From contig JAGRAL010000009.1 in NCBI GenBank assembly GCA_020434605.1, positions 1 through 16,720 on the forward strand: DNA of 16,720 nucleotides, in the 5' to 3' direction. A model generated the notes under the pieces. It did not search any database. It was not told the DNA's origin and worked only from the letters and a program-made list of their open reading frames with translations. The translations under genes and the position numbers were made by a program. Below, one piece after another: positions 1-6,705 of the stretch (position 1 is the first letter of the stretch; every line of letters starts with the position of its first letter). This DNA is from Bdellovibrionales bacterium. Lineage in GTDB: Bacteria > Bdellovibrionota > Bdellovibrionia > Bdellovibrionales > UBA840.

Positions 1-26
1 GCATTCAACCACTCTGCCACCCCTCC
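1..26 (-). tRNA. tRNA-Ser, 5' portion, cut by the window start
   Basis: Read on the minus strand, bases 26 to 1 begin with a seven-base acceptor strand (GGAGGGG). TGGCAGAGTGG follows, and then TTGAATGC, which is the characteristic start and D-arm of bacterial tRNA-Ser. The anticodon, the long variable arm and the 3' end lie outside the window, so the isoacceptor cannot be named. The assignment rests on the strongly conserved D-arm sequence of serine tRNAs. Confidence 0.85.
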
Positions 27-42
27 ATCCGAAGGAAGACAC

Positions 43-71
43 AACCTAATGATTTCCACTAAATAACGCAA
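43..71 (-). promoter_or_regulatory. Possible sigma70-type promoter of the tRNA-Ser
   Basis: On the minus strand there is a TTGCGT (-35, bases 66-71), a 17-base spacer and TAGGTT (-10, bases 43-48). The -10 element lies 16 bases before the tRNA 5' end. The spacing is ideal but the -10 box matches consensus only moderately, so this is a tentative call. Confidence 0.35.
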
Positions 72-173
72 GCAGAAGCAGATTTTAGCCTAACAAATAA
101 TCAAATTAGTCTCGCTGCCCCGAGGTATAACGCCAAGTTATAGTGTAAATAATATCATTTAATTTGTAAAAAA

Positions 174-179
174 TATAAT
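174..179 (+). promoter_or_regulatory. Consensus -10 box ahead of the trypsin-like protease gene
   Basis: TATAAT occurs 92 bases upstream of the protease ATG. No convincing -35 hexamer is seen 16-18 bases upstream, so the promoter may depend on an activator or an alternative sigma factor. Transcription from here would give a leader of about 85 bases with two small GC-rich hairpins, at 203-218 (TGCGC/GCGCA) and 235-249 (CACTGC/GCAGTG). Confidence 0.4.
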
Positions 180-271
180 CGTTCCATATATTACACAGCG
201 ATTGCGCAAGAAAGCGCAGCAGAGCAGAAGAGCACACTGCCCAGCAGTGGAGCACGGAAGCAGGGGGGATA

Positions 272-1189
272 ATGTTAAAGAATATTTTATTAGTGGGGAC
301 TTTAGGTTTATTGGTTGCCTGTCAAGATGCAGGTGTAACGACGTCAGCGTTAAATGGGGAAAGAGTAATTTATGGCGACGACGATCGTTTAGATCTTTAT
401 CAAGTTGAAGATCAAAAAGTCATGGACAACGCTAGATCAACAGTTGCTCTAGTACAAATGAGTAAAATTCGTTCGGCAGGAGAGGGTGTATTTAACTTAG
501 CTGTTACGCCACTTGCGGATCGCATGAATCTTTGTCCTACAGAAAGATTTAAAGAACAAAATACATTGGCATTCTGTTCGGGTTCACTTGTTGGACCGGA
601 CTTAGTTTTAACAGCAGGTCACTGCGCACGTAACTGTGATACTACGGCGATGATCTTTGATTATGCGGTTAACTCTGCAAGCGAAAATCCATCACAAGTA
701 AAAGAAGATAACCTTTACCTATGTAAAGAAGTTGTAGACTTTAAACTTGAGCAAGGATTTGGTGCTGACTACGCATTACTACGACTTGATCGTCCGGTAG
801 CAAACCGTACGCCTCTAAAAATTAGACGCAGTGGTAACGTATCAAAAGGAACAAAACTATATGTGATTGGTCACCCATCAGGCTTACCAACTAAAGTTGC
901 TGGTGGTGCAAGTGTTCGTGAAATCGACCACAGACCTTATTTTGTAGCTAACCTAGATACATACGGTGGTAACTCAGGGTCAGCGGTTTTTAACCAAGAA
1001 ACTGGTGAAATCGAAGGCATACTAGTTCGCGGCGAAACAGACTATGTTTCTAACGGTGTTTGCATGGAATCTATGAGATGCGATAACGACGACTGTATGG
1101 GAGAGCATGTTACAAAAGTAGGCTTAGTAGGGAACTCTATTCCAAAGTCTGAAGAATCAGATGTGATATCTAGCTTAAATTTTGAATAA
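272..1189 (+). CDS. Trypsin-like (S1 family) serine protease, predicted lipoprotein
   Basis: This is a predicted exported serine endopeptidase of the chymotrypsin fold, 305 residues. The N-terminus is a lipoprotein signal peptide with a lipobox ending in Cys17 (LLVAC), so the mature protein is probably lipid-anchored. The catalytic triad is visible: His117 in LTAGHC, Asp166 in ADYALL, and Ser235 in GGNSGSAVF. Eleven other cysteines, including a cluster near the C-terminus (C264, C270, C275), suggest disulphide bonds and an extracytoplasmic location. The start is supported by AGGGGGG just upstream (262-268). The gene stands alone, with a -10 box upstream and a terminator downstream. The substrate is unknown. 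Inference: it may digest external or prey protein or process envelope proteins. The fold and catalytic assignment are secure and the role is not. Confidence 0.93.
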   Translation: MLKNILLVGTLGLLVACQDAGVTTSALNGERVIYGDDDRLDLYQVEDQKVMDNARSTVALVQMSKIRSAGEGVFNLAVTPLADRMNLCPTERFKEQNTLAFCSGSLVGPDLVLTAGHCARNCDTTAMIFDYAVNSASENPSQVKEDNLYLCKEVVDFKLEQGFGADYALLRLDRPVANRTPLKIRRSGNVSKGTKLYVIGHPSGLPTKVAGGASVREIDHRPYFVANLDTYGGNSGSAVFNQETGEIEGILVRGETDYVSNGVCMESMRCDNDDCMGEHVTKVGLVGNSIPKSEESDVISSLNFE

Positions 1190-1213
1190 AAAATTAAAGT
1201 AGTATCAAGCATA

Positions 1214-1250
1214 AAAAGACCCCATCTAGTTGATGGGGTTTTTCTTTTTT
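1214..1250 (+). terminator. Rho-independent terminator after the trypsin-like protease
   Basis: CCCCATC (1220-1226) pairs with GATGGGG (1232-1238) around a five-base loop, extended by A-T and G-T pairs, and is followed by a T-rich run to 1250. Confidence 0.9.
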
Positions 1251-1291
1251 AAGCAAAAAATCTTTGTTATACTACTATTCTAGGAGGACCT

Positions 1292-3319
1292 ATGAATAGC
1301 GTATTACTGTCATCAGAAAGAGGGGCCTTTGATACCATCTTATTTGATAAAATTAATGTAGAAGATTTTGTACCGGCTATAAAAATAGCAATCGATGAAG
1401 CTAAAAAAAATATTGATGCAATAAAAAAACAAGCAGCTACATTTGAAAATATAATTGAAGGTTTAGAGTTTTCCTCTGAAAAGTTAGATCACGTACTGAC
1501 AGTTTATTATAATTTATTCAGTGCGGAGGCATCAGAAAAACACCAGGCTTTGGCAACAGAAGTGTCTAGAATGAGTAGTAACTTTTCAAATGATATCAGT
1601 TTAGACGCTGATTTATTTAAAAAAGTTAAGGAAGTTTATGATACTCGTGCAAAGTTAAAACTATCTACAGAACAAGCTCAACTTTTAAATAAAACATACA
1701 AGTCTTTTGCCAGAAATGGTGCTTTGTTATCAGACGATAAAAAGCAAGAGCTGCGTAAAATTGACGAAGAATTGGCACCTCTTAGCTCAAAGTTTTCTGA
1801 AAATGTGTTAAAGGCTACAAATCAGTTTCAAATGATTTTAAAGAGTAAAGAAGACCTTGCCGGGCTCCCTGAAAGTTTCTTAGAGGCAAGCCTTGCTGCC
1901 GCTAAAGAAAAGTCATTAGATGGGCATTTAGTTACTTTGCAAGCACCAAGCTTAATACCGTTTTTAACATTTTCTTCAAATCGCGAGTTAAGAAAAAAAA
2001 TTGCTATTGCAAATAGTACGAAGTGTACAAGTGGCGAGTTTGATAATCGAGAAATTATAAAAAAGACAGTTGAGCTTAGACACAAAAGAGCAAAGTTACT
2101 CGGTTATAGAAGTCACGCGGATTATATCCTAGAAGAAAGAATGGCTAAAAACCCAGACAGGGTCATTGCGTTCTTAGAGGATTTGCTAAAAGCATCAAGG
2201 TCAGCAGCGGATAAAGATGTACAAGAGGTGCAAGATTTCGCTAAAAAACTAGATGGATTAGACTCGTTACAGTCATGGGACTTTGGCTATTACTCAGAAA
2301 AATTAAAAGAAGACAAGTATGGCTTTAATGAAGAAGATTTGCGACCGTACTTTCCTCTCGATAAGGCCATCGAGGGTGTGTTTATGGTGGCATCAAAGCT
2401 TTACAACATCACCTTTACAGAGAATAAAAAGATTGTTCCTTATCACAAGGACGTACAAGTTTTTGAAGTACACGACAAAAACACAAAAGATCTTATAGGC
2501 ATCTTTTATGCTGACTTTTTTCCTCGTGAAACTAAAAAGTCTGGTGCTTGGATGACGGACTACAGGGTACAGCACTTTGTAAAAGGTAATAAAAAAATTC
2601 CTCAGATTAGTATAGTTTGTAATTTTACAAAACCGACAGCCACAAAGCCATCGCTTCTCACATTTGATGAAGTGCAAACGCTTTTTCATGAGTTTGGCCA
2701 CTCACTTCACGGACTATTATCAAACTGTCAGTACCCAAGTATAGCGGGAACCAACGTGTATTGGGATTTTGTTGAATTACCTTCACAATTTATGGAAAAC
2801 TTTTTGTATGAAAAAGAAGTCTTAGACTTATTTGCATCACACTATACGACAAAAGAAAAAATTCCATCTGAACTAGTTGAGAAACTAAAACGAAGTTCAA
2901 AGTTTCAGTCAGGGTATTTTTGCTTAAGACAATTAAACTTTGCTCTTCTTGATATGTATTGGCACTCATCTGAAGATGGTCTTAAAGAAGATGTCATTGC
3001 CTATGAAAAACGTGTGACTGAGGCAACAAGATTACTACCAGCAATACCAGGGGCTTCTGCATCTTGTGGGTTCGCTCATATCTTTGCGGGAGGTTATTCA
3101 GCGGGGTATTACTCTTATAAGTGGGCTGAAGTTTTAGATGCAGATGCATTTGAAGCTTTTAAAGAAGAGGGGCTTTTTAATCCAGAAGTGTCTGGTAGAT
3201 TTAGAGAGAACATCTTATCACGCGGGGGAAGCGAAGATCCTATGGAACTTTATAAACGGTTTCGTGGAAGGGAGCCTGATCCCAAAGCGCTTCTTCGTAG
3301 AGACGGATTATCAAACTAA
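1292..3319 (+). CDS. M3 family zinc oligopeptidase (thimet oligopeptidase / oligopeptidase A type)
   Basis: This is a cytoplasmic zinc metallopeptidase that degrades short peptides, 675 residues, close to the roughly 680 of E. coli PrlC and Dcp. The catalytic motif HEFGH is at residues 466-470 (zinc ligands His466 and His470, catalytic Glu467). The third ligand is Glu495 in the DFVELPSQFME segment, 29 residues after the first His, as in thimet oligopeptidase. The C-terminal substrate-binding segment, HIFAGGYSAGYYSYKWAEV, carries the expected His and Tyr residues. The first roughly 400 residues are the helical N-terminal part of the fold. No signal peptide is present. A strong AGGAGG lies just before the ATG. 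It probably completes breakdown of peptides to be used as nutrients. Whether it is an oligopeptidase or a dipeptidyl carboxypeptidase cannot be told from sequence alone. Confidence 0.95.
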   Translation: MNSVLLSSERGAFDTILFDKINVEDFVPAIKIAIDEAKKNIDAIKKQAATFENIIEGLEFSSEKLDHVLTVYYNLFSAEASEKHQALATEVSRMSSNFSNDISLDADLFKKVKEVYDTRAKLKLSTEQAQLLNKTYKSFARNGALLSDDKKQELRKIDEELAPLSSKFSENVLKATNQFQMILKSKEDLAGLPESFLEASLAAAKEKSLDGHLVTLQAPSLIPFLTFSSNRELRKKIAIANSTKCTSGEFDNREIIKKTVELRHKRAKLLGYRSHADYILEERMAKNPDRVIAFLEDLLKASRSAADKDVQEVQDFAKKLDGLDSLQSWDFGYYSEKLKEDKYGFNEEDLRPYFPLDKAIEGVFMVASKLYNITFTENKKIVPYHKDVQVFEVHDKNTKDLIGIFYADFFPRETKKSGAWMTDYRVQHFVKGNKKIPQISIVCNFTKPTATKPSLLTFDEVQTLFHEFGHSLHGLLSNCQYPSIAGTNVYWDFVELPSQFMENFLYEKEVLDLFASHYTTKEKIPSELVEKLKRSSKFQSGYFCLRQLNFALLDMYWHSSEDGLKEDVIAYEKRVTEATRLLPAIPGASASCGFAHIFAGGYSAGYYSYKWAEVLDADAFEAFKEEGLFNPEVSGRFRENILSRGGSEDPMELYKRFRGREPDPKALLRRDGLSN

Positions 3320-3350
3320 AAATAAGGCCCTTGTGAGGGCCTTATTTATT
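3318..3350. terminator. Bidirectional terminator between the oligopeptidase and alkaline phosphatase genes
   Basis: A 12-bp perfect stem (3320-3331 with 3336-3347) and a four-base loop carries A-rich and T-rich flanks on both sides, so it can act on both converging genes. The right arm includes the last codons and the stop codon of the minus-strand phosphatase gene. Confidence 0.88.
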
Positions 3351-4451
3351 TAGACAGCTTTGTATTTTATTAAAAATATCGGTATTTTCGATCAAACCCG
3401 AAAAAGATTGCCCGCAAGGCCCTCTGGCATACAAAGAAACATCCACAGCCGTATGCGCTGCCGAATGAGCATGCACAGGTGCAGTGCTTGTTAAAACCGG
3501 AATACTATCCTTTTCAGAGGTAGCAATCTTACGATCGGTGATAAGAGGCTTTTTGATATTCAGATAGCCGTTAATATTTAAACCCGCAGTATCATGGTCC
3601 GCAGTGATGATGATAAGTGTTTTATCTAATTTTTTAAGTTGCTTTAGTTTTTCCATGGCTGTTGTTACGGCTAGTGAAAACTCAGAGGTTTCAATTAATG
3701 CTTGCGGGATATTATTTTTGTGTAGGGCATGGTCGATTCGTCCACCTTCAACCATTAAGAAAAATCCCGCTTTGTTTTTTGACAGTACATCGATGGCTGA
3801 TGCAGTCATTTCATATAATCTTGGTTGAGTCGCTTTGTTAAATTCACTTGTCTCATAATAGGGGATATGTCCCATTTCAAAAATACCTAAGTAAGGCTTT
3901 CCAGGCAAACTTGGGAGATCTTTTTTATCTCTTAAAATACTAAACTTAGCTGGATTCTTCGATAGTGCCTTCTCTACACTTTTTGTAGACCCACCAAACA
4001 TTAAATCTAACTTTGAGTTAAACAGATCGATGGCAATACCAGAGTCATCCTCTCGATCTTCTCGGTGAGAATAAAAGGCTGCTGGGGTTGCGTGCGTAAC
4101 CTCAGTGGTAGTAACTAGCCCGACGCTATAGTTTTTAGACTTTGCAATATCGGCTAATGTTTTTAAGCTGGATCTGTGTTCTTTGCTATCTTTTGGGCTT
4201 AAGCTTAATACGCCATTATCAGTTTTACTTCCTGTGGCCATAGCCGTGGCAGCCGCCGCAGAATCTGTTACGTGATTATTATAAGACTTTGTCGACACAA
4301 TGGCAGTATTTGGAAACTTGTCCCAAGCTAAGCCGTCATATTGGATACGGCTAGCTGTAACTACAGCGGGCCCCATCCCGTCACCGATAAATAAAATTAC
4401 GTTGTTAGATGCGTAGCTTTGTAACAATAAAGATAAAAGTAGTAATGACAT
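3342..4451 (-). CDS. Alkaline phosphatase (PhoA-type), exported
   Basis: This is a metal-dependent phosphomonoesterase of the alkaline phosphatase superfamily that releases phosphate from external phosphomonoesters. The N-terminal IGDGMG (residues 22-27) supplies the metal ligand Asp24. TDSAAAATAMATG carries the nucleophile Ser64. EGGRIDHALH gives Glu235, Asp240 and His244. TADHD gives Asp285 and His286. HSAAHTAVDV gives His333. All expected metal ligands are present. At 369 residues it is shorter than E. coli PhoA (about 470), so it is a compact form. Residues 1-15 form a hydrophobic export signal that lacks the usual N-terminal basic residue. An in-frame stop a few codons upstream limits other starts. 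No clear Shine-Dalgarno site is seen. The divergent region upstream contains repeats but no recognisable Pho box. Confidence 0.93.
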   Translation of the reverse strand: MSLLLLSLLLQSYASNNVILFIGDGMGPAVVTASRIQYDGLAWDKFPNTAIVSTKSYNNHVTDSAAAATAMATGSKTDNGVLSLSPKDSKEHRSSLKTLADIAKSKNYSVGLVTTTEVTHATPAAFYSHREDREDDSGIAIDLFNSKLDLMFGGSTKSVEKALSKNPAKFSILRDKKDLPSLPGKPYLGIFEMGHIPYYETSEFNKATQPRLYEMTASAIDVLSKNKAGFFLMVEGGRIDHALHKNNIPQALIETSEFSLAVTTAMEKLKQLKKLDKTLIIITADHDTAGLNINGYLNIKKPLITDRKIATSEKDSIPVLTSTAPVHAHSAAHTAVDVSLYARGPCGQSFSGLIENTDIFNKIQSCLNK

Positions 4452-4515
4452 ATGTATTATTTAAAAACTAAAACCCACAAAGGGCAAATTTGAAAATGGT
4501 GAGATAAATAATAGC

Positions 4516-4550
4516 GAGGGCAAAAAATCCCTTTTTTGAAAAATTCCCTC
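4516..4550. repeat. Nested inverted repeat in the divergent phosphatase/thioredoxin region
   Basis: GAGGG (4516-4520) is mirrored by CCCTC (4546-4550). Inside lies a six-base A run and six-base T run around TCCC (4522-4537). The element sits 65-100 bases upstream of the phosphatase start and 110 or more from the thioredoxin start. It could be an operator or an unusual terminator-like structure. The function is unknown. Confidence 0.45.
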
Positions 4551-4629
4551 TAATCCCCCACACCATAAATATGTAAAAACGGTATTTACTCAAAGAAATA
4601 ATAGTGAAATATTCTTAAAAGGCATCCAT

Positions 4630-4645
4630 ATCGAATTAATTCGAT
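4630..4645. promoter_or_regulatory. Perfect 16-bp palindrome just before the thioredoxin ribosome binding site
   Basis: ATCGAATTAATTCGAT is an exact palindrome ending a few bases before GGGAGGA (4650-4656), the ribosome binding site of the thioredoxin gene. It could be a dimeric repressor operator. A chance palindrome in AT-rich sequence is also possible. Confidence 0.4.
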
Positions 4646-4659
4646 CTAAGGGAGGAAGA

Positions 4660-5019
4660 ATGATTGAAGTAATTGGGGTAGACAAATTTAAAACAGAAAT
4701 TTATGACTTTACAAAAGATGGGGACCAAGAGTGGGTGCTCCGTGAAAATACGCCGGTGATATTAAACTTTTCTGCAACTTGGTGTGGACCTTGTCATAAT
4801 TTTTCACCAACTCTACAGGACATATCTGAAGAGTATAAAAACAGGGTAAAGGTCTACAGGGTGGATATCGAAGCAAGCCCTGAAATCCCACATTTATTTG
4901 GGGTTATGAGTGTGCCGACAACTGTTTTTTTGAAAAAAGGTGAAGAACCGGCCATAGCTTCGGGGGGTATTTCCGTTGAGGGCATGCGAGCTGCAATTAA
5001 AGATCTCTTGGGTGTGTAG
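4660..5019 (+). CDS. Thioredoxin-family protein
   Basis: This is a small thiol-disulphide oxidoreductase, 119 residues. The active site WCGPC is at residues 41-45 (Cys42 and Cys45) after a beta-strand VILNFSAT. The cis-proline loop SVPTTVF is at 84-90 (Pro86). There is no signal peptide, so it should act in the cytoplasm and would depend on a thioredoxin reductase located elsewhere. The N-terminal segment of about 25 residues before the core strand is somewhat longer than in classical thioredoxin, and residue 46 is His where E. coli thioredoxin has Lys. It may be a second thioredoxin and not the housekeeping one. The start is firmly set by GGGAGGA just upstream. It lies divergently from the phosphatase, with a perfect palindrome in the leader. 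Confidence 0.92.
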   Translation: MIEVIGVDKFKTEIYDFTKDGDQEWVLRENTPVILNFSATWCGPCHNFSPTLQDISEEYKNRVKVYRVDIEASPEIPHLFGVMSVPTTVFLKKGEEPAIASGGISVEGMRAAIKDLLGV

Positions 5020-5104
5020 AAAATCTACTATACAAAATTTGTTTAATTTTCGCTCATTTTGTGTTAAAAAATTATAGTGGTATGTAATCTGAAACAAGGG
5101 ATCG

Positions 5105-5383
5105 ATGATGGCTAAAAGTATGAAGCAGAAGAAGATTAATTTTTGTGTTTATGTTAAAGGTCTTAGGATTAAAAAAGGCCTTACTCAAATGGATGTTGCG
5201 ACTAAGCTAGGATATGCAAATGCACAATTTGTAAGTAACTGGGAAAGAGGCCAGTGTTTACCATCAGTAGCGGCACTGACAACCTTGTCAGAGCTTTATG
5301 ATGTAAAACTAAAAGATTTATTTGGAAGATATATGGATACCTTGAGAGAGGATCTTTGGAAAAAAGCAAGCGGGTTAATGTAA
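5105..5383 (+). CDS. XRE/Cro-type helix-turn-helix transcriptional regulator
   Basis: This is a 92-residue DNA-binding protein. Residues about 15-70 form an HTH_3 domain with the typical pattern: LRIKKGLTQMDVATKLG, then the recognition helix in FVSNWERGQCLPSVAALTTLSELYDV. Two ATG codons lie in tandem. The second, at 5108, is better spaced (7 bases) from the AAGGG ribosome binding site, so the protein may be one residue shorter. Its stop codon abuts the ATG of the next gene with no gap, so the two are almost certainly co-transcribed and translationally coupled. Targets are unknown. Candidates are its own promoter and the adjacent acyltransferase/oxidase operon. The domain call is firm and the regulon is not known. 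Confidence 0.88.
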   Translation: MMAKSMKQKKINFCVYVKGLRIKKGLTQMDVATKLGYANAQFVSNWERGQCLPSVAALTTLSELYDVKLKDLFGRYMDTLREDLWKKASGLM

Positions 5384-6049
5384 ATGGCTATTGATAGCAT
5401 TGTACAAAGTGATAAAAGTCTTGAGCTTTATGAATTGGCTCAAGATATTTCTAGTCTACTCAAGGTAGATTTAGGAAGTGGTACAGTGCCGTCAGAAAAA
5501 GCTATGGTTGATCAACAAAACTCATTAATGAAATATCGCAACTATTTAGTTAGTGCGATCATCGAAAAAGAAATTGATCCGGCAGACAACAACCTAATGT
5601 TAGAAGAGTTTTTGAGTCAATACGGCTTAGAGCTTCCGTTTGACATAAAAAAGTATATCGATGAAGGTGACATTGTTGAGATTTACTCAGAGGACTTTGT
5701 TCAAATTTACCGAAATAGCGAGTTCTTTAAGTTTTGTAGCTATGATATCTATACAATTTTATCAAATCCATTCGATAAATTATTTAGACGAGATCCAGAG
5801 ATAACAGAGGCGATTGTAAAAAGAGCTATTGCTTGTATGGGAGCAGCTAAAGGTGTTGAACCAGCCGGAGTGCCACCGCATTTAATGCAGGAACACTTTG
5901 CTCGCAACAGTAAGGTTTTTAAAATTCATCATAAATGGTGCTCGCCGGTTCTATCTAAAGAAACCGGCGCGGTTATGGGGTTTTTCTGCTCGCAGCGAGC
6001 CGAACTATACTCCGAGTCTAATGTAGTTGGTATAGGTATAAGTAACTAA
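5384..6049 (+). CDS. Unrecognised protein, possibly PAS-like sensor, coupled to the HTH regulator
   Basis: This 221-residue soluble protein has no signal peptide or membrane segment. The first 85 or so residues are helical and acidic. Residues about 95-215 have the outline of a PAS or GAF fold: a strand pair (IVEIYSEDFVQIYRN), then FKFCSYDIYTIL, a helical part, and a C-terminal HHKWCSPVLSKETGAVMGFF resembling the last PAS strands. This assignment is by pattern only and is tentative. It begins directly at the base after the HTH gene's TAA and has no Shine-Dalgarno site of its own, which implies translational coupling. The two proteins could form a sensor-regulator pair. Its stop codon overlaps that of the converging oxidase gene. 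Four cysteines, C113, C147, C182 and C198, could be redox-sensitive, but this is speculation. Confidence 0.75.
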   Translation: MAIDSIVQSDKSLELYELAQDISSLLKVDLGSGTVPSEKAMVDQQNSLMKYRNYLVSAIIEKEIDPADNNLMLEEFLSQYGLELPFDIKKYIDEGDIVEIYSEDFVQIYRNSEFFKFCSYDIYTILSNPFDKLFRRDPEITEAIVKRAIACMGAAKGVEPAGVPPHLMQEHFARNSKVFKIHHKWCSPVLSKETGAVMGFFCSQRAELYSESNVVGIGISN

Positions 6050-6705
6050 GCTGCTTTACCAGTCTTTTTACCCACATATACATCGCTTAGTTCACTAAAA
6101 AAATTCTTATACAACGTTGATGTGGTTAATAAAGATTCCCTTACATTTTTTATTTCGTGTTCAGGCAAACTTTCTAGTGTGGTAAAAAGTTTATCGATGT
6201 GGTCACCATCCTCCTCTACGTGCACTCTTAAATATGAAGTTGCCTTCTTCCCGTATACCTCTAAGCACCTTTTGTAGACCAATGGGCCAACTTCCTTAAC
6301 CAAGCTAAGGTTCTCTAAGTAGGCCACACAGCCTAAAAGACTTAGAGGGCTTACGTTCTGAATTAAGTAAAACTGGGTTTGCCAAATAGGAGGCATACTA
6401 GGTAATACAGGATTTAGATCTGCACCAAGTGCTTTAAGATCGTGAGTTACTAACTTTTCATGATTTTTCTCTTCATGGGCGTGTTCAACAAAACGGTGAT
6501 GAAATTGATCATAAGTTAAGTCGCAACGGCTGGCAGCTGCTGTTAACAAGCGACAAGCTTGAGATAAAAAGTAATACATATTTGATATAAAACCCACATA
6601 GGCATCTTTGTTTTCCCAAGGGTAGTTTAAAACCAAATCCGATATCTTATCTAACTCTGAATAGGTTAAAGATTTAATGTTTTTTGTCTGATTATTGTTA
6701 TTCAT
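6046..6705 (-). CDS. Heme-oxygenase-like diiron oxidase/oxygenase (iron-containing redox enzyme family)
   Basis: This 219-residue all-helical protein has the ligand pattern of the heme-oxygenase-like diiron oxidase (HDO) superfamily, the group that includes UndA, BesC and SznF. Helical motifs are ExxH (Glu79 to His82 in EEKNH), GxxYxxE (Glu131 in GCVAYLE) and HxxxDxxH (His162, Asp166 and His169 in HVEEDGDH), which together supply a plausible diiron site. Known members use O2 to oxidise fatty acids, amino acids or amines, so this should be an oxidative tailoring enzyme, substrate unknown. The start codon overlaps the stop of the upstream GNAT-like gene in an ATGA, with AGGAG seven bases before it. 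This is strong evidence of one operon and suggests that the two enzymes act in sequence. A relation to TenA/PqqC-fold proteins is the main alternative. Confidence 0.85.
   Translation of the reverse strand: MNNNNQTKNIKSLTYSELDKISDLVLNYPWENKDAYVGFISNMYYFLSQACRLLTAAASRCDLTYDQFHHRFVEHAHEEKNHEKLVTHDLKALGADLNPVLPSMPPIWQTQFYLIQNVSPLSLLGCVAYLENLSLVKEVGPLVYKRCLEVYGKKATSYLRVHVEEDGDHIDKLFTTLESLPEHEIKNVRESLLTTSTLYKNFFSELSDVYVGKKTGKAA

Noticed and set aside
202..408. A 68-codon frame overlapping the start of the trypsin-like gene
   Set aside because: It overlaps the start of a well-supported gene in another frame and has no ribosome binding site or domain, so it is a shadow.
2393..2701. A 102-codon antisense frame inside the oligopeptidase gene
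   Set aside because: The coding pattern belongs to the plus-strand M3 peptidase, which has all its catalytic motifs. No independent signal supports the antisense frame.
5041..5088. A TTGTGT...TATGTA promoter-like pair before the HTH regulator
   Set aside because: Both boxes are poor and such pairs are common by chance in AT-rich DNA. Read-through from the thioredoxin gene is equally possible because no terminator separates them.
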